From assembly GCA_016207245.1 (NCBI GenBank), contig JACQQA010000001.1, forward strand, positions 1 to 37,764: DNA of 37,764 nucleotides, read 5' to 3'. The notes under the pieces were generated by a model. The model saw only the letters and a program-made list of their open reading frames with translations, did no database searches and was not told the DNA's origin. The DNA comes from Candidatus Magasanikiibacteriota bacterium (GTDB lineage: Bacteria; Patescibacteriota; Patescibacteriia; Magasanikbacterales; UBA922). A program made the position numbers and the translations under genes. This document shows, piece by piece, positions 15,474 to 22,512 of the stretch (the stretch's first letter is position 1; each line of letters opens with the position of its first letter).

Positions 15474-15824
15474 ATGACAGAAGACATTCGCACAAGTTTG
15501 AAACCCGGCATGATCGTCCGCGTGCATCAAAAAATCAAAGAGCTGAACGCCAAAGGCGAGGAAAAAGAACGCGTTCAGATTTTTGAAGGCACGGTTATCG
15601 CGGTCAAACACGGCAGTGAAACCGGCGCCACCGTAACCGTCAGAAAGATTTCCGAAGGCGTTGGCGTGGAAAAAATCTATCCGATCCACTCGCCGATAGT
15701 CGCGAAAATTGAGCTGGTTCGGCAGTTAAAAGTAAACCGAAGCAAGGCTTACTTCTTGCGGGATTATAAGAAGAAGCTGAAAGAAGTGAAAGTGGAGAAA
15801 AAAGCGGAAGCAGTTAAAGAATAA
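15474..15824 (+). CDS. rplS: 50S ribosomal protein L19
   Basis: 116 aa, normal length. [48 protein letters not shown] and [13 protein letters not shown] are the L19 signatures; L19 lies at the interface of the ribosomal subunits. A Lys/Glu-rich tail ends the protein. An intrinsic terminator follows directly (15828-15850). Confidence 0.96.
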   Translation: MTEDIRTSLKPGMIVRVHQKIKELNAKGEEKERVQIFEGTVIAVKHGSETGATVTVRKISEGVGVEKIYPIHSPIVAKIELVRQLKVNRSKAYFLRDYKKKLKEVKVEKKAEAVKE

Positions 15825-15827
15825 ATT

Positions 15828-15850
15828 AAAAGTCCCGCGAGGGGCTTTTT
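15828..15850 (+). terminator. rplS terminator
   Basis: AAAAGTCCC-GCGA-GGGGCTTTT with a T-run; 9-bp stem including one G-U. Confidence 0.75.
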
Positions 15851-15892
15851 GAATTGATTTTCGCATGGTTAGCTGTTAGAATTATAAAGTAT

Positions 15893-15979
15893 GGAGGCGT
15901 GGCTGAGTGGTTGAAAGCACCGCATTCGAAACGCGGAAGACCTTAACGGGTCTCAGGGGTTCAAATCCTCTCGCCTCCG
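15893..15979 (+). tRNA. tRNA-Ser (CGA)
   Basis: 87 nt, class II. Acceptor GGAGGCG/CGCCTCC, discriminator G. Anticodon loop TTCGAAA gives CGA (codon UCG). Long variable arm GACC-TTAAC-GGGTC. CCA not encoded. Confidence 0.95.
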
Positions 15980-15992
15980 CTTATAAAACAAT

Positions 15993-16082
15993 GGAAGGGT
16001 GGCTGAGTGGTTTAAGGCGACAGTCTTGAAAACTGTTGAGGATGTAAGTCCTCCGTGGGTTCAAATCCCACCCCTTCCGCCA
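15993..16082 (+). tRNA. tRNA-Ser (TGA)
   Basis: 90 nt including an encoded CCA. Acceptor GGAAGGG/CCCTTCC, discriminator G, anticodon stem ACAGT/ACTGT with loop CTTGAAA gives TGA (codon UCA), variable arm GAGGA-TGTAAG-TCCTC. Thirteen bases after the first tRNA-Ser, so probably one transcript. Confidence 0.95.
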
Positions 16083-16110
16083 AGTTTCACTTTTTTAACC
16101 CCACTCACAT

Positions 16111-16602
16111 ATGCTCTCAAACTCTTTCGGCTGGATAATTATCATGATACCGGCGCTGGTGGTTGTTTACATGCTCTTTTGGTGGATTCAAGCTAAAACA
16201 AAACATAAACAAGACTGCGACGCTTCCATTGGAAAACAAAGGGAGTTAAACGATTTATTGTTTCAGGCCGTGGCCAATGGCAATGTATCAAAAGTGAAAG
16301 AAGCGATAGAAGCGGGAGCAAATGTAAATGTGATGGGGCTCGCCGGTAAAACGCCGCTAATCAGAATCGCGCATCGCGCCGCTGATCCGAAGCGCTACGG
16401 CGATGAAGCAAATTTAGCTATTGCCAAATTGCTCGTGGAAAAAGGCGCGGACGTGAACATTGATGATTTATTCGGTGGTAGCGCCATAGAATACTGCGAT
16501 TGGGATCTTCCGGGATCTTCTCCGCAAATAGCGGAATTTTTACAAAAAAGCGGGGCGAAAAAATTTCCCCGCACCAGTTCGCGCGAACAGAGCGGACTGT
16601 AA
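16111..16602 (+). CDS. membrane-anchored ankyrin-repeat protein
   Basis: 163 aa. A membrane helix at about 8-27 (WIIIMIPALVVVYMLFWWIQ) is followed by ankyrin units: LNDLLFQAVANGNVSKVKEAIEAGANVN (46-73), a loop containing GKTPLIRIAHRA, ANLAIAKLLVEKGADVN (99-115) and SPQIAEFLQKSGAK. A protein-binding module held at the membrane; the partner is unknown. It starts 28 bases after tRNA-Ser and precedes the Big-domain-like gene by 43 bases. Confidence 0.75.
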   Translation: MLSNSFGWIIIMIPALVVVYMLFWWIQAKTKHKQDCDASIGKQRELNDLLFQAVANGNVSKVKEAIEAGANVNVMGLAGKTPLIRIAHRAADPKRYGDEANLAIAKLLVEKGADVNIDDLFGGSAIEYCDWDLPGSSPQIAEFLQKSGAKKFPRTSSREQSGL

Positions 16603-16603
16603 T

Positions 16604-16645
16604 ATTAATTTTATTTTAACGCCAAAGCGTTAAGATAAAACTAAT
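16604..16645 (+). promoter_or_regulatory. 19-bp hairpin directly before the Big-type gene
   Basis: ATTAATTTTATTTTAACGC (16604-16622) pairs with 16627-16645 across a CAAA loop; the only two non-Watson-Crick positions are G-U in RNA. The start codon ATG 16646 follows immediately and no Shine-Dalgarno is free, so the hairpin could gate translation, or be an attenuator between the two genes. Confidence 0.5.
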
Positions 16646-17338
16646 ATGAATAAAAAATTAATCTTGAAGATACCGCTGATAATAATAATTGCCGGACTCG
16701 TGGGCGGAGGGATTTATGGAATTTTAAAAAATAAACCGCCGCAAGCCGTCCAAATAAAAACCGCGCCATCTACTGCGACGACAAACACCAAAGACACAAA
16801 CCAAACAGCTCAAGCCAATCCACCTATAACACTAACGAAACCGCTACAAACCGCTCAAACAAAAGCCGCGTTGCCTACCGCGACGACAAGCACCAAAGAC
16901 ACAGATCAAACAATCCAAACCAATCCTCCTCCAACATCAATGCCATCACAGCAAAATTTTAAGGGCGGCGAAACTATTTTTATCTCCTATAGATTGGATC
17001 CATGGCTCATCTCCGGGAATTATGGGTCCGGTTTTTGGGCATCGCCGCCGGTGCTTGGGCCCGTGACACAGGGTCACTCCGATTTTATTTTGGAAATCAA
17101 AGCCAAATCGCTTGACGCGAATAAACGACCGACAGATGCGAGTTTGAAATGGATATCGGCAGATGCTGGAATGGTCGCAATTTCTCCTGACACAGGGTCC
17201 TTAATAAAAATCACCGTGAAACACGCGGGGCAGACTGAATTACGGGTAACTGCTTTGAATACGTTTAAAATACTAACAGTCAAAGCAACCGAAAAAGATG
17301 CTGTGATATTTGTTCAAATATCACAATCCGATGGGTAA
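16646..17338 (+). CDS. membrane-anchored protein with Big-like C-terminal domain
   Basis: 230 aa. N-terminal helix (5-24) anchors it outside the membrane. Residues 30-105 are a Thr/Pro/Gln linker made of two copies of a unit of about 35 residues (TAPSTATTNTKDTNQTAQANPP versus a similar second copy). The C-terminal part (about 130-225) has SLKWISADAGMVAISPD...ITVKHAGQTELRVTAL, like a bacterial Ig-like (Big_2) domain. Probably a surface protein; the ankyrin gene next to it may act with it. Its stop converges on the rluD terminator. Confidence 0.65.
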   Translation: MNKKLILKIPLIIIIAGLVGGGIYGILKNKPPQAVQIKTAPSTATTNTKDTNQTAQANPPITLTKPLQTAQTKAALPTATTSTKDTDQTIQTNPPPTSMPSQQNFKGGETIFISYRLDPWLISGNYGSGFWASPPVLGPVTQGHSDFILEIKAKSLDANKRPTDASLKWISADAGMVAISPDTGSLIKITVKHAGQTELRVTALNTFKILTVKATEKDAVIFVQISQSDG

Positions 17339-17341
17339 CGA

Positions 17342-17390
17342 AACAAAAAAACACAAAACTCCGAGGACCACGCCTCAATCTTCCGGAGTT
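17342..17390 (-). terminator. terminator of the RluD-type gene
   Basis: On the minus strand AACTCCG (17384-17390) pairs with CGGAGTT (17357-17363), with additional GAGG/CCTC pairing inside, followed by TTGTGTTTTTTT. Confidence 0.6.
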
Positions 17391-17408
17391 CTGCATCTTG
17401 CTGATACT

Positions 17409-18188
17409 TCAAATATCCTTCAAATATTTTTCCAATTCCTCCGGTAGCTTGCTTTCAAAACACACCCGTTCTCCGGCCAAGTCGGTAAAACACAATTTTG
17501 CCGCATGAAGAAAAAGCCGATTTAATTTTGACTCGCTTTTTTTAACTAACTTGCGATTGAAATATAAATTATCGCCGACAACCGGATGATTGTACGCGAA
17601 CATATGCACGCGAATCTGGTGGGTGCGGCCGGTGTGAATTTTCACGCGCAAGAGACTGAATCTGCCGTATTCTTTTTCCACGGTAAATTCGGTCAGCGCT
17701 TCTTTACCCGGCTGAACCGACCTCATGCTTTTTAATTTCAGCAAATCAACTTTCGGCCGCGAAACCATTCTGCCGTCTTTGCCGCGATCAATCGCAAAAT
17801 CTATCACGTCATGCTGTCTTTCCATTTTGCCATAAACCAAAACCAAATATTCTTTATCAATCGTCCGGTCTTGAAATTGTTTTTTTAAATGTTCAAACAT
17901 TTCTTGCGTCCGCGCCACAACTAACAATCCAGACGCTTCTTTGTCTAACCGATGCACTATCCCCGGTCTCTTCGGGTTATCACCGACATTTTTTATATCA
18001 GAGTATTTACGAGTTAAAAATTCGACAAGTGTATCCGCCTCATTTGCCTCGGTCGGATGAACCAACACCCACGCCGGCTTCTCAACCACAACACAATCTG
18101 CAGTCTCACCAACAATCTTAAAAACATCAGGCCTCTCGCTTTGGCTGGATTTTTTTACTAAAAACCGCTGTTTTTTCGCTTCTTTCAT
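17409..18188 (-). CDS. RluD-type 23S rRNA pseudouridine synthase
   Basis: 259 aa from ATG 18188 (MKEAKKQRF). The frame is open upstream via a TTG, but the promoter's -10 lies inside that extension. Converts uridines in rRNA to pseudouridine; HRLDKEASG at 79-87 carries the catalytic Asp82, and GRTHQIRVHM near the C-terminus is the second family motif. No clear S4 domain. The predicted transcription start is only about four bases before the ATG, so the mRNA is nearly leaderless. Confidence 0.85.
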   Translation of the reverse strand: MKEAKKQRFLVKKSSQSERPDVFKIVGETADCVVVEKPAWVLVHPTEANEADTLVEFLTRKYSDIKNVGDNPKRPGIVHRLDKEASGLLVVARTQEMFEHLKKQFQDRTIDKEYLVLVYGKMERQHDVIDFAIDRGKDGRMVSRPKVDLLKLKSMRSVQPGKEALTEFTVEKEYGRFSLLRVKIHTGRTHQIRVHMFAYNHPVVGDNLYFNRKLVKKSESKLNRLFLHAAKLCFTDLAGERVCFESKLPEELEKYLKDI

Positions 18189-18198
18189 AGACCCAGCC

Positions 18199-18227
18199 AT
18201 TATATGGCTAAACCCTTGAAAAATCAA
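18199..18227 (-). promoter_or_regulatory. promoter of the RluD-type gene
   Basis: Minus strand TTGATT (18222-18227), 17-bp spacer, TATAAT (18199-18204). The start is expected near 18192, four bases before ATG 18188. Confidence 0.6.
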
Positions 18228-18255
18228 GTTAAATATGCTACAATACCGCCATTAC

Positions 18256-18336
18256 GCGCCCATAGCTCAGTGGTACCCGCCCGCCATGCAAGCCGGCAAG
18301 CGGTCTTGCTGGCGTTGCGGGCGGGGAGCACCACTC
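18256..18336 (+). pseudogene. broken tRNA-Ile copy interrupted by a hairpin
   Basis: Bases 18256-18275 are identical to the first 20 bases of the tRNA-Ile at 18353. At the D-loop a 50-base GC-rich palindrome (18276-18325, CCCGCCCGC...GCGGGCGGG) intervenes, then GAGCAC resumes as in the intact gene and the similarity fades. It reads as a duplicated tRNA 5' part with a REP-like insertion. Confidence 0.75.
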
Positions 18337-18352
18337 CAATCAATCTAAAAAA

Positions 18353-18427
18353 GCGCCCATAGCTCAGTGGTAGAGCACTGCCCTTATAAGGCAGCCGTCC
18401 TTGGTTCGAATCCAAGTGGGCGCACCA
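18353..18427 (+). tRNA. tRNA-Ile (TAT)
   Basis: 75 nt including encoded CCA. Acceptor GCGCCCA/TGGGCGC, anticodon stem CTGCC/GGCAG with loop CTTATAA gives anticodon TAT, which reads AUA directly. Most bacteria use a CAT anticodon modified to lysidine for this codon. Confidence 0.9.
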
Positions 18428-18491
18428 AAATCTGACTTTTTTAATGGGCGCGTGCAATTTTTCTTTTAAGGAATCATTTTGCGGGCGTTGC

Positions 18492-18527
18492 TTGCCCCGC
18501 TTGCGGGGCGCGGAGCCGCGGGGTGGG
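18492..18527. repeat. GC-rich palindromic repeat
   Basis: GTTGCTTGCCCCGC-TTGC-GGGGCGCGGAGCCGCGGGG: nested CCCCGC/GCGGGG palindromes in an otherwise AT-rich spacer between tRNA-Ile and tRNA-Arg. Confidence 0.55.
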
Positions 18528-18600
18528 TCTGGTAATTCTCAACAATTTTTGATAAAGTAAGTTCGAGCGGAACGGTATAATTGCACACAACACACCTCAC

Positions 18601-18672
18601 GGCCTCGTAGTTAAACGGATAGAACATCGGCCTCCGAAGCCGAAAATACAGGTTCAATTCCTGTCGAGGTCA
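18601..18672 (+). tRNA. tRNA-Arg (CCG)
   Basis: 72 nt. Acceptor GGCCTCG/CGAGGTC (one G-U), anticodon stem TCGGC/GCCGA with loop CTCCGAA gives CCG (codon CGG), T-loop TTCAATT. CCA not encoded. A TATAAT box lies 20 bases upstream (18576-18581). Confidence 0.93.
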
Positions 18673-18688
18673 CAAAAAATAAATTTAG

Positions 18689-18713
18689 AAAAAATTCCGA
18701 CAGGAATTTTTTT
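18689..18713 (+). terminator. terminator after tRNA-Arg
   Basis: AAAAAATTCC-GACA-GGAATTTTTTT, 10-bp stem with T-run. Confidence 0.7.
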
Positions 18714-18857
18714 ATTTTAAATTTTACAAAAAACAAAACCGTTCTTAATCGTTCACAATCAAAAAATTCGCAGTCGCATATTAGTGTAAATTAGCAGTCG
18801 TAAAAATTGGTGGACTAAAGTTATACACAGGCCGCCGCTAAAAACTATTCACAAATG
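18714..18857. other. AT-rich spacer without a gene
   Basis: No reading frame of note. It holds one DnaA-box-like word TTATACACA (18821-18829) and the loosely repeated words CGTTCTTAATCGTTCACAATC and GCAGTCGCATATTAG...TTAGCAGTCG. Not enough for an origin. Confidence 0.4.
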
Positions 18858-18887
18858 TTGACAGGCAAACTATAATATAGCTATAAG
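18858..18887 (+). promoter_or_regulatory. promoter of the lysine-rich peptide gene
   Basis: TTGACA (18858-18863), 18-bp spacer, TATAAG (18882-18887). The predicted start near 18894 leaves a leader of about 165 bases. Confidence 0.55.
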
Positions 18888-18893
18888 GTCGAA

Positions 18894-19060
18894 AGATTTT
18901 TTCCAAATTTATTTTTGTGAAAAAATTTTAAAAGAAAAATTTTACGCACATGCTTGTCGTGTGAAATTTTCTTCAGCGCGCGATCACGATCATTGGTGTG
19001 CGCCATGGTCACATCAGAACCTTCGCGCGTTAATCTCAATTTGAGAGGAGGTAAACCTAT
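18894..19060 (+). promoter_or_regulatory. long structured 5' leader
   Basis: About 165 bases before a 31-codon gene. GTGAAAAAATTTT/AAAATTTTAC-type pairings, CACATG/CGTGTG and GCGCGCGATC...CGCGCG can form several stems. The leader ends in GAGAGGAGG, a near-perfect Shine-Dalgarno at 19043-19051. An overlapping ATG at 19003 opens a 39-codon frame in another phase. No known riboswitch recognised. Confidence 0.4.
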
Positions 19061-19156
19061 ATGGCAAAGAAGAAAGCTAAAAAGAAAGTCAAGAAAGCCC
19101 ATAAAAAGGCAAAAAAACACGTAAAAAAACACAAAAAAGCTAAGAAGAGAAAATAG
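19061..19156 (+). CDS. 31-residue Lys/Ala/His-rich DNA- or RNA-binding peptide
   Basis: ATG 19061 to TAG 19154-19156. The sequence is built of KK, AKK and HKK units (MAKKKAKKKVKKAHKKAKK...), resembling the tails of histone H1-like proteins. AGGAGG lies nine bases before the ATG, the best ribosome-binding site in the window, and a strong terminator follows, so expression is likely high. Probably a nucleoid- or ribosome-associated peptide. It is too short for most gene finders. Confidence 0.75.
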   Translation: MAKKKAKKKVKKAHKKAKKHVKKHKKAKKRK

Positions 19157-19160
19157 CATA

Positions 19161-19185
19161 AAAACCCGCCGATGAGGCGGGTTTT
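19161..19185 (+). terminator. terminator of the lysine-rich peptide gene
   Basis: AAAACCCGCC-GATGA-GGCGGGTTTT with T-run; 10-bp stem. Confidence 0.85.
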
Positions 19186-19239
19186 TAATTCACCCAATTC
19201 ACCTAATTATTCTAATTGTCCAATAAAATGACAAACACA

Positions 19240-20562
19240 TCAAATCTCCAGCCCGCCTTGCATTGGTTGGCCAACGCGTTCGCCTTCGCCCCATACTTTA
19301 ACAACGCCAAATTCGCCATCATACCCCGGCTTGATATTAATATCGCCGGCGCGAACTTTGGCAATCGCGGCGGCGATTCGTTCCGAGCTCGCTTTTTTTA
19401 TTTCATCTTCGCTGATATTCAGCAGAATATTAAATTCACTGCCAAAATTTTTTATCAGACTATCATACTCTTTCTTCACTGCTTTTGAACTTACGCCAAC
19501 CTGCAGAGTATCAGCAATTATTTCCGGCAATGGCACTAAACTTTTGTAAGATATTTTCTTTCCGGCGATTTTATTGACAGACGAAGCATCGCGGTCCGAC
19601 AACTCATGTACCCGATTTTCAACGCCAACAGTCAACAGCTTCTTGCAAACCGGACAAACCCCTTTCAGTCGCGCGGTTTCTTCCGGCGCGCAAACAAACT
19701 GGCAGTCGCGGTGGCCGTCATAATGATATTTTCCCTCTTCGGGATAAAATTCAATCGTATATAAAAATTCTTCGCGACTGCCATTTTTAATAATCCGCAT
19801 TATATTATCATAAGTAACATCTTTTTCTGAATTAAATCGCATTACGTTCGCTTCCCGGCCGAGTTTCGCGCAACTGTGGGCGTCAGAATTGGAAACTAAA
19901 GTGATATTATCTAATTTTGACCAGCGCCAATTCATGGCCGGATCGCTTGAGAGTCCGGTTTCAATGGCAAAAATATTGGAAGTCAATTCTTCAAAACAAT
20001 CTTCCAACGAATCATACCCGCTTTTGGAGCCAAACACGCCAAACCACGGCGTCCAAGCGTGAGCCGGAATCATCACCATCCGCTCATCAACCCCTAACAT
20101 TATTTCTAACAGCTCTTTTGCGGTCAATCCCAAAATCGGCCGGCCGTCAGACTTTAAATTAAAGCCCATTACTTCTAATTTATTATTAAACTTTTCTGCC
20201 ACATCAATTGACGGCGCATAAACACACAAATGTAATCTTCTCGTCTCGCCCTTATGCTTCTTAATCACCGCCACTTCTGTGCCGAGAACGAACCTTACAT
20301 TGGATATTTGATATTGGATATTTGATATTATTTGTATCTTGTCTCTTGGTTTTTTTGTTTTCAATCTATAAACCCCTCTGTTTTCTTCTTCTAAAGTATC
20401 TTTAATATGATGGAACCATCCCGGATGCGTGAAATCCCCGGTCGCGACAATATCAATTCCCTTTCTCACACACCCCGCGGCGATATTTGGTAATTCCAAA
20501 TCACGCGAACACGAGCGGGAATATTTGGAATGAATGTGGAGATCAAGAATTTTTTGGGTCAT
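19240..20562 (-). CDS. endonuclease Q-like PHP-domain protein
   Basis: 440 aa, close to the 424 or so of archaeal EndoQ, which nicks DNA 5' of deaminated bases. PHP motif DLHIHSKYSR at 7-16, GDFTHPGW at 42-49, PAHAWTPWFG and SNSDAH (metal ligands) follow; a Cys zinc site CAPEE...CPVC precedes the C-terminal part. The start overlaps the pseudouridine synthase end by 20 bases, so the two are translationally coupled. Residues 73-89 (DKIQIISNIQYQISNV) are encoded by tandem short words (CAAGAGACAAGATACAAAT, then ATATCCAATATC units) and look like a tolerated insertion. Confidence 0.75.
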   Translation of the reverse strand: MTQKILDLHIHSKYSRSCSRDLELPNIAAGCVRKGIDIVATGDFTHPGWFHHIKDTLEEENRGVYRLKTKKPRDKIQIISNIQYQISNVRFVLGTEVAVIKKHKGETRRLHLCVYAPSIDVAEKFNNKLEVMGFNLKSDGRPILGLTAKELLEIMLGVDERMVMIPAHAWTPWFGVFGSKSGYDSLEDCFEELTSNIFAIETGLSSDPAMNWRWSKLDNITLVSNSDAHSCAKLGREANVMRFNSEKDVTYDNIMRIIKNGSREEFLYTIEFYPEEGKYHYDGHRDCQFVCAPEETARLKGVCPVCKKLLTVGVENRVHELSDRDASSVNKIAGKKISYKSLVPLPEIIADTLQVGVSSKAVKKEYDSLIKNFGSEFNILLNISEDEIKKASSERIAAAIAKVRAGDINIKPGYDGEFGVVKVWGEGERVGQPMQGGLEI

Positions 20563-21292
20563 ACTCTATTGAAATGACTTTCCGCTCTTTCGTGGTCGCA
20601 GTTTCAAAACTCAATTCAGTCGCGCAAAGCGCAATTTCTCCATCTTTATATTTAGTTTTACTGCCATATTTAACATCGCCGACAATCGAATGTCCGATGT
20701 GCGCCAACTGCGCCCGGATTTGATGCGATCGGCCGGTTTTAAGATTCACCCTTAATAGGGTGGCACCACTTGTCATTGCGAGCGACCGAAGGGAGCGTGG
20801 CAATCCAGTGTCGATTGGCGACTGGATTGCTTCGTCGCTCCGCTCCTCGCAATGACTTTCCACCACCTCATAATCCAACTCCGCGCGCAATGCCTCATCA
20901 ACCGGTTCATCAAACACCTCCACAAAATTTTTCTTCTCATCTTTTTTTAAATAATTCACCAATGTGCCTTTTTCATTTTTATCCTGAGCGAAGCCGAAGG
21001 AACCTTCAACGACCGCGTGGTAAATTTTTTCTACTGTGCGATTTCTGATTTGCTCCGACAACCTTGACGCGCCTTTGCTGGTTTTGGCAAACAAAACAAT
21101 ACCAGACACCGGCCGGTCTAATCGATGAAGCAGACCCAAAAATACATTACCGGGTTTTTTATATTTTTCCTTCAAATATTTTTTCACCTCATCCATTAGA
21201 CAGACATCTCCAGTCTCATCACCTTGTACCAAAATACCGGCCGGTTTAAATACCACGATTAGATGATTATCCTCATACAAAACTTTTATCAT
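20543..21292 (-). CDS. RluA/RluD-family pseudouridine synthase carrying two repeat insertions
   Basis: 249 aa from ATG 21292, fixed by GAGGTGG just upstream and an ATGA overlap with the preceding gene. HRLDRPVSG at 56-64 holds the catalytic Asp59; GRSHQIRAQL is the second motif. Two repeats are read through in frame: residues 99-105 (FGFAQDK, from a CCTGAGCGAAGCCGAAGG palindrome) and about 145-176 (SHCEERSDEAIQ...SLRSLAMTSG, from an 85-bp copy of the CATTGCGAG palindrome). Without them the protein would align smoothly with the family. Confidence 0.85.
   Translation of the reverse strand: MIKVLYEDNHLIVVFKPAGILVQGDETGDVCLMDEVKKYLKEKYKKPGNVFLGLLHRLDRPVSGIVLFAKTSKGASRLSEQIRNRTVEKIYHAVVEGSFGFAQDKNEKGTLVNYLKKDEKKNFVEVFDEPVDEALRAELDYEVVESHCEERSDEAIQSPIDTGLPRSLRSLAMTSGATLLRVNLKTGRSHQIRAQLAHIGHSIVGDVKYGSKTKYKDGEIALCATELSFETATTKERKVISIEYDPKNS
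20772..20856. repeat. 85-bp CATTGCGAG palindrome inside the synthase gene (copy C)
   Basis: Begins GTCATTGCGAG and ends CTCGCAATGAC, with CAATCCAG/CTGGATTG pairing in the middle. Same core as elements at 6094-6197 and 14724-14798. It is translated as part of the pseudouridine synthase. Confidence 0.8.
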
Positions 21293-22143
21293 ATATTCCA
21301 CCTCGCGAAAATGCCGCAAGGCAAAAATCGTTCACTGCCACTTTCTGCAATTGTCAATTCCCCGGCCTCAATTTCACCGCCAAACTTTTCTTTTAATCCC
21401 AACAAATTATTAGCATAGGCCAGCGCCGAGTATCCGGAAGCATAACCGTTTATGAGAAAAAACAATGGCTGGTTGGATAAAACTTGAAAACACAAATCAA
21501 GCAATTCCAAAAAATTATCTTCAATCTTCCACATCTCGCCGCCCGGGCCGTGGCCGAACGCCGGCGGATCCATAATTACGCCATCGTAACGCCGGCCGCG
21601 TTTGATTTCGCGTCTGACAAACTTAACCGCGTCATCCAAAATCCAACGAATCGGCTTTTCCGCCAATCCTGCGGCCGCCGCGTTATCTTTCGCCCAATTA
21701 ATCGCAACTTTTGACCCATCAACATGGCACACCTCCGCGCCCGTTTTTGCCGCCGCAAGTGTTGCGCCGCCAGTATAACCAAAAAGATTCAACACATTCG
21801 CTGACTTTACAGACTTTATGGACTCACCAATCCATTGCCAATTCCCCGCTTGTTCCGGAAACAATCCTACATGCTTAAACGCCGATAAATGTATTTTAAA
21901 TTTCAACCCGCCCAGCTCTATAAACCAATTATCCGGCACGTTTTTATTAATCTTCCAACCAATATTTTTTTCTTCGCGGGAAAAAGCCGCGTCCGCTTTT
22001 TTCCATTCAGTTGGTTTTAACTTCGGCCACAACGCCTGCGGATCTGGCCTGGCCACTACAATTTTTCCAAACCGCTCCAGCTTTTCTCCCCCACCACTGT
22101 CAATCAGCTCATAGTCTTTTGATTTTTTGGTTGTTAAAATCAT
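21289..22143 (-). CDS. RlmI/RlmK-like SAM-dependent methyltransferase
   Basis: 284 aa. SAM-binding NLFGYTGGAT at 119-128 and the catalytic-region motif DPPAFGHG at 193-200 place it with 23S rRNA C5-cytosine/G-methyltransferase-like proteins (PF10672 type). No PUA domain. The exact substrate is unknown. Residues 107-115 (GESIKSVKSA) come from the word GACTTTACAGACTTTATGGACTC, another short tandem word in frame. Its stop overlaps the next gene's start (ATGA). Confidence 0.75.
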   Translation of the reverse strand: MILTTKKSKDYELIDSGGGEKLERFGKIVVARPDPQALWPKLKPTEWKKADAAFSREEKNIGWKINKNVPDNWFIELGGLKFKIHLSAFKHVGLFPEQAGNWQWIGESIKSVKSANVLNLFGYTGGATLAAAKTGAEVCHVDGSKVAINWAKDNAAAAGLAEKPIRWILDDAVKFVRREIKRGRRYDGVIMDPPAFGHGPGGEMWKIEDNFLELLDLCFQVLSNQPLFFLINGYASGYSALAYANNLLGLKEKFGGEIEAGELTIAESGSERFLPCGIFARWNI

Positions 22144-22163
22144 AACTTAGAAGACTTGGTAAC

Positions 22164-22496
22164 TTATTTTAAATCCATTCTAAACTCCACGCCATAATCC
22201 TCAAACCCCAATTTTTTATAAAACTCATGCACTTCTGAACGGGAATGCCGACTGGTGCCAATTAATTTATAGCAGCCTAATTTTTTTGCTTCTTCAATTA
22301 CCGCCCCAACTAATTCACCGCCGATTCCTTGTCCGCGATAAACATCCTCAACAAAAACATCTTCAAGAAAACCGTACGACTCTTTGTGCAGGTTGTTATA
22401 AATTAAATATAAATAAGCCCGTCCAGCAACCTTACCATCTTTCTCAATTGTAAATTTAATCGCTTTTGATTTTATCTCGCTTTTTGTTATCTCCAT
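22164..22496 (-). CDS. GNAT-family N-acetyltransferase
   Basis: 110 aa from ATG 22496; an upstream start would overlap yvcK. Acetyl-CoA-binding motif RGQGIGG at 54-60, preceded by FLEDVFVEDVY and followed by HEFYKKLGFEDYG, the standard GNAT layout. The substrate cannot be told. It starts 16 bases after the yvcK stop, inside a GAGATAAATTGAGATATATGGAGATAA word repeat. Confidence 0.85.
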   Translation of the reverse strand: MEITKSEIKSKAIKFTIEKDGKVAGRAYLYLIYNNLHKESYGFLEDVFVEDVYRGQGIGGELVGAVIEEAKKLGCYKLIGTSRHSRSEVHEFYKKLGFEDYGVEFRMDLK

Positions 22497-22512
22497 ATAT
22501 CTCAATTTATCT

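Noticed and set aside
18224-18457. 77-codon open frame on the minus strand
   Set aside because: It lies antisense to tRNA-Ile and the broken tRNA copy.
18576-18581. TATAAT before tRNA-Arg as a full promoter
   Set aside because: The -10 box is good but no -35 hexamer sits at 16-18 bases, so it is noted only in the tRNA entry.
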